DNA from: Nectonema munidae
Lineage: Eukaryota > Nematomorpha > Nectonematoida > Nectonematidae
Length of the DNA: 64,000 bases
Direction: 5' to 3'
NCBI GenBank assembly: GCA_030549495.1
Contig: JAUIRK010000862.1
Coordinates: 248,001 to 312,000 of the forward strand
This document shows, piece after piece, positions 57,342 through 64,000 of the stretch. How positions within the stretch are numbered: position 1 is the stretch's first letter; each line of letters starts with the position of its first letter. Made by a program: the position numbers and the translations under genes. Under the pieces are notes generated by a model. That model did no database searches and was not told the DNA's origin. It worked only from the letters and a program-made list of their open reading frames with translations.

Positions 57342-58205
57342 TACCTTTCTCGTTTTTTCAAACCTTTTCAATCGTGTCGATATGAACAATTTACATTTTT
57401 ATTCATTCCACTCTGGACCCCTCCCTTCAAAAAAATGTGTGTTCTCAAGGACACGTGCTAGCAATGCTTTCAGTGAGTAAGGATATTTACCTTGAATAAA
57501 AATTAATTGAACCGTTTAATGATATTGCCTTTCTAAAATAAGATAAATGAGATCAATTTATTGTTGCGAATCTATAATGAAATGGCATTGAGAAATAGGA
57601 AGACTTGATGAAAACAGTTCGGATAATAGATCTATATAATACTCAAAGATTTGCACCAATCTCACCAAATTCATAAATTATTCATTAGTTTTTAAAATAA
57701 AATGAATGTTATTTATATTTATACAAAACAACCTTTTGGAGCATTCAATAAGAAATTTCGTCGAACGCAAAATACACTTCAGAAAATTTAAGATCTTTCA
57801 AAAGTATAAAATGATGAATTTTTGAGTTTCCGTGAAGATCCCAGCTAACTATATTTTACTAAATTCCATTATTTGTAATATTTTATAATAAAAAAAATTA
57901 GTTTAACATTTAGGTATGCAATTTTTTTCTTAAAAAAAAACTTTATACAAAGAAAATATTCCTTGTAATTTTTATCATTTTATTTCTTTAAAAATATTTA
58001 TAAAATTGAGTAATTCACAAAAATTGCATTATCTTATTATTTACAATATTTTATAAAATTTTGTAAATTTTTTAATCTATGGTCTTTAGCAAAAAATGTT
58101 TATTGGCATTCAAGTAATTATTTTGAAGAATTTGGCCATTTCAAAGATGAGAGCAACTTTTGAAAGAAATTGAGGAGAATTGATTGCGCGTTAAGATAAA
58201 CGAAA
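57342..58205. other. AT-rich spacer downstream of casein kinase II beta
   Basis: No exon was recognised. A C-rich start (CCCCTCCCTTCAAAAAAATG near 57420) had no clear meaning. Confidence 0.45.
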
Positions 58206-58211
58206 TTTATT
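58206..58211 (-). terminator. Possible polyadenylation signal of casein kinase II beta
   Basis: AATAAA on the minus strand, starting 13 bases after the stop codon. This is very close, so a more distal site is also possible. Confidence 0.4.
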
Positions 58212-58223
58212 GTAAAAGTATTT

Positions 58224-60398
<2,175 letters not shown>

Positions 60399-60469
60399 CT
60401 AGGTTAAAAAAAATGAAGATATACAAATAAGAAGTAAAACTGCTTGCGCACAGTACAAGCAAGCATGAA

Positions 60470-60576
60470 GAGGTAAATGGTAAAGGATTTCTCCCAAAAA
60501 AAATTTTGTGCATATAATGAATAGCAGGCCTTCCTTTCTTGGTACAGCGGTGTAAAACTGGTCCTCAAAGAATTAA
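60470..60576 (-). mobile_element. TTAA element family C, one end, decayed
   Basis: Read from the right: TTAA, the 15-mer TTCTTTGAGGACCAG, then TTTTACACCGCTGTACCA, a worn family C palindrome. The other end was not found. Confidence 0.5.
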
Positions 60577-60599
60577 CAAAGACGAGTTTTATGTTATAC

Positions 60600-60892
60600 G
60601 CATGAGTCTGCACTTTTTTGAGCCGCGACACACCACCAAGCAAATATTTAAAAAAAACTATTAAATGAAGTATTATAATTAACAATATCCTTGTAATCCA
60701 TTAAACATTAAGGTTAATATATAGCAACAGAAGGAAACTGGGCGAACAAGCAACAGCAACAATAGATTTTTCCATCCAAATCTAATTGAGGAATAACTGT
60801 ATCTTTTAATTATTTCTAAAAAATCTCGCGACACACTTCGAAAGTTTTTGCGACACAGTACTGCGTCGCGACACACAGTTTCGGAAACACTG
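60600..60892 (-). mobile_element. hAT-like element relic
   Basis: On the minus strand the right terminus reads CAGTGTTTCCGAAACTGTGT and then GTCGCGACGCAG, typical of hAT ends (CAGTGTTTCCCAAACTGTGG). At the left, GAGCCGCGACACACCACC is the inverse subterminal part. No target duplication was recognised. Confidence 0.6.
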
Positions 60893-61139
60893 CTCTAAAG
60901 CAATGATGTGGGTGCACCAAATCAATAAGAGCTACATTCCAAATTTGTCATATTGTGGTGAAAAGATGAAACAAATTAATTTTGAAAAGGAGTATTATCA
61001 GAGCGTATGAGTAAAGGGATTTCCAGAATATATTGAAAATTTTCCTTCTTCCAATGTGCCTTTTCTATTTAGCGTCGCATAAATAAAATTTTATATAAGA
61101 GAAGCATACAATAGATTTTCAAAATTCTATTGCCCGAGC

Positions 61140-61832
61140 CAGACGCTCAATATGTACAATTTTTAAAGCAAAGTCTACAAAATTAGTCGAGAAACTTCAC
61201 TTAGAATGCTACTTGTTTTTAAGAAATCTACAACAATTCAAAAAGTATCTTACCAGAAATCACCTTATTACACTCGTTAATGCCTTTGTTGTGAGTCGAC
61301 TAGACTATAGCAATTCTCTACTCTATGGGTTACCGAAGACAAAATTGAAAAACTTCAAGTTTTACAGAACGATTGCGCACGATTAATCTCTGAAAAAAAA
61401 AGACATGAAAGTGTTTCCGAAGTTCTTGTTGATTTACATTGGCTAAATCTTGAAAAGAGAATAGTTTTTAAAATTATGACATTACTATATAATTGTTATA
61501 AATACCAAAAACCAATTGTTCTTGCTTTTCCTGCTGAAATTAAAAGTAGCAATTTTAGTCTCCCAACCTCACAAAAAGTAACCTCACTCGATAATGCATA
61601 CAAACTATGGAACTTGATGCCTTGTTTCCTGAAAGAATGCGAAAACCTACCGGATTTCAAAAAAAAATTGAAAACCTATCTTTTTCAAAGCTATGATGAA
61701 CTTATGTCTTCTCTAAATATATATCTTTGAGATTATAATCTTTTCTTCCGCGTGACTGTACCTATACTTACATTCATGTATTGTAGTTGTGCGTTAAATA
61801 AAACTTTCCTTCCTTCCTTCCTTCCTTCCTTA
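61140..61832 (+). mobile_element. CR1-clade LINE 3' end with (TTCC)n tail
   Basis: YLTRNHLITLVNAFVVSRLD and YSNSLLYGLPK are followed, after one frame change near 61340, by KLQVLQNDCARLISEK, EVLVDLHWLNLEKRIVFKIM, YKLWNLMPCFLKECENLPDF and KKKLKTYLFQSY, then a stop at 61728-61730. This is the C-terminal domain of CR1-like LINEs (SRLDYCNSLLYGLP, LHWLPV..RI.FK, LWN.LP). It ends in AATAAAACTTTCC followed by TTCC repeats (61805-61831), a microsatellite tail seen in CR1-type LINEs. Strongly 5'-truncated. Distinct from the LINE at 53.8 kb. Confidence 0.9.
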
Positions 61833-63476
61833 TTTTTGCAATGTCAAATATTGTAATACATATTATATATAGGTGTGTATGTAATATGTCGGCTAGTGAA
61901 GAAATGGTTAGGACAGTTGATTCGTTTTAAATTGTTTTTAATCGAACCTGTCTGCGGTAAAATCACCAGTTCAGCCCTGATCCAGATATAAAAATATATA
62001 TAAAATTCTTATTCATTAGTATCTGAAATCATAGGTTTTTTTATTCGACTTTAGTCTACGGGTTAATTTTTTGATTAATTTGTGTCTAATCTTAATCATA
62101 ATATAAATTCACAATAACTCTTGTTATTCTTGTTCCAAATTACATTTTGGTATAGCAAATTTTTTTGTCGTGCGGGCGAAATTTCACGTTGAGCGGCGTG
62201 AAAGTGGGACTGGGTTTTTGCGCTCCTGATTTAGAGTCGAAGTTGGATTTTTATTACTGCTAGGTCTCGTAATAGAGGTCTAATTTTGTAAGTAATAGAA
62301 ATAGGAAATTTCCCATCCAGACAAGATTAACCAAGACTTCACCTGGTCATGATTGATGCCGCAATTATTTAAAACTAGATTATATTTATACATATGAAAA
62401 AAATACAAAAAACTGCATATAAATGATGATGATGATGCTTTAAGGACCCGAATTCGGAAAACTAATCTTCTGCTTTCATATTCAATGCAATTTCACATAT
62501 TTTAAAGGAGAGGTTTTTTGATTCTTTGAAGGGAGGAATTCGCTTGATCGCAAAAGTGTTAATGGCCGAAGAGCTTAGAAATTCATTTTATAACCTCACA
62601 AAGAGAATGCAAATGTACTCATTGCAATAAACTATGAGAAAGAAAAAAGGTAAAATGCAGTACAGTTGTTATAAAACACAGAGTCATGTAAAATATATTC
62701 CTTTCAACATTGTATTTATGTAGTAAGAGTTGCGCTAAAATTTTTGAATTCAACTCCAACTCTGTGCACAAGTGAAGATGACACTCGAACCTATTAAAAA
62801 CGTTTCCTTTTATTTATTTCATCAAAGAATGTTACATTGATTTCGCAAAAAACTCATAAAAAGGAGTTATTCATTTACTAATTTTATCCTGTGCAATAAT
62901 TTTAGAAATAATTTTGAGCAAAAAAACGCACAATTAAGTACGAAAATGAGTTTAAATCAAAACATAAAGCAAAGTAGTATATCATTTTAACGTACTTTGC
63001 AAATATAATTCAATTTTTCTTTATAATTTATAAGGGGAAAAGCTAAAAAAATACTTAGAGCCAAATAAGCATGTTATTGGTTTTTCTTTATACACTCTTG
63101 AATAGAGAATGGTATGTACTGAATGGGCATTTATGCTTTGTCTAACTGCTGGAAAAATTAGGCACTTGCGCATGATCTTTCTTTTTTGAAAAATGCTTCC
63201 TTACGCTTGAGAACGTCAAGTCTCTACAAATGTCGAGTTAGAAGCCTTGGTTTCATTGAATCATTAGTACACAGTGTTTGTATATATTTAAAGAATAGCA
63301 TTCATTTTGGGTAACTGACAAAATCAGAATATTAGGGTTGATTTGGACAAAAATTTCATTTTCTATATTGAAAAATGTGAAACAATATATTGGAGCACAC
63401 GGTTGACAACCCCTGGTTTAGATAAGTAGTCAGATAAGGTTATTTTGTCAAGTGATTAATTAGTTTTCAGGCCAAG
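61833..63476. other. AT-rich intron-like sequence upstream of CK2 beta exons
   Basis: A short (GAT)n run lies at 62425-62437. A GTTAGGACAGTTGATTCG...TTTTAATCGAACCTG stretch near 61905-61950 may be a worn SINE. No CK2 beta exon was recognised. Confidence 0.4.
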
Positions 63477-63614
63477 TTAATCCATTTAAGGCCAAGCAAA
63501 GCAGACGATATCTAAAAAAACGCAGACGATTTATATTCAAAGTCATTGAAAAAAGCAGACGAAGATGAAATTACTTATATTCCAAAATAGGAACATTGGC
63601 CGTAAATGGGTTAA
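63477..63614 (+). mobile_element. TTAA miniature element, family A
   Basis: TTAATCCATTTAAGGCCAAG to ATTGGCCGTAAATGGGTTAA, with the 18-mer TATTCCAAAATAGGAACA and three GCAGACGA motifs. It has the clearest terminal match of the family: inner GGCC at both ends. Confidence 0.9.
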
Positions 63615-64000
63615 TGAGGCAGATATTTATTAATTAATTAATTTAATAGGACAATCATGAAATCATGTCATGACAGAAAAAAATTGTTTGCTATTAAAAT
63701 TTTTATACCTGCATAAATGTTCTCTTTTACAAGAAACTGGGAAAATATTCTTTTACGAAGAAGCTCAAACTTGATAATAGACTTTGAAAAAACTTTAGAT
63801 TGAAAGTAAAGGTGAAATAAAAGTAAGTTTTCCTTTATTTATTTTTTCCGAATCTATCTTGAATACCGACTTTGTCGTTGTAAATAGATAAAAATAAGGA
63901 AAAACGGGCTGGGTGGGGACAATAAATTTAAAAAAAAGAGAGAGATACCATTTCAAGTAGACCTTTTGAAGTTAAAATGTATCTTGCGTGAATGAGTCCA

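Overview
This is an AT-rich animal genomic window with GT-AG introns, few genes and many transposon relics. Four conserved housekeeping genes, intron lengths from about 55 nt to over 3 kb, and abundant piggyBac, hAT, pogo/mariner-type and LINE debris point to an invertebrate. An arthropod, possibly a crustacean, is my tentative guess; the sequence alone does not settle it.

Layout. (1) 786-11812, plus strand: actin-related protein 1 (centractin), nine exons; the N-terminal exon(s) lie off the left edge. (2) 11.9-18.2 kb: intergenic, with a mariner/pogo-type inverted-repeat element and a LINE fragment. (3) About 18.2-29.6 kb, plus strand: proteasome subunit beta-2 (PSMB7 type), seven exons. Its introns carry two long palindromes, several TIR elements and a pile-up of hAT pieces. 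(4) 29.6-32.7 kb: intergenic, with a SINE, a TTAA miniature element, an unclassified element-like coding fragment and a 36-bp minisatellite. (5) 32915-41167, minus strand: glutamine synthetase, seven exons reconstructed completely (363 codons plus stop). Its introns hold two RTE-like LINE fragments and several DNA-element relics. (6) 41.2-57.4 kb: a gene-poor transposon graveyard with a hAT element, three piggyBac transposase relics, a hAT miniature element with a perfect 8-bp duplication, and a nearly full-span but decayed CR1/jockey-like LINE. (7) 58224-60398, minus strand: the last three exons of casein kinase II beta; upstream exons lie beyond the right edge. A roughly 270-bp TAGA/GATA tract and another LINE 3' end lie nearby.

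The four host genes serve unrelated functions (dynactin, proteasome, nitrogen metabolism, kinase regulation) and show no operon-like relation.

The most interesting pattern is a set of about 130-bp TTAA-flanked miniature elements in three sequence families. Each has the same end plan: TTAA, a 15-bp terminal stretch, then an 18-bp palindrome that differs between families. The same 15+18 plan is present at one end of a degraded piggyBac element at 46.4-48.3 kb in this window, which links the miniature elements to a piggyBac source.
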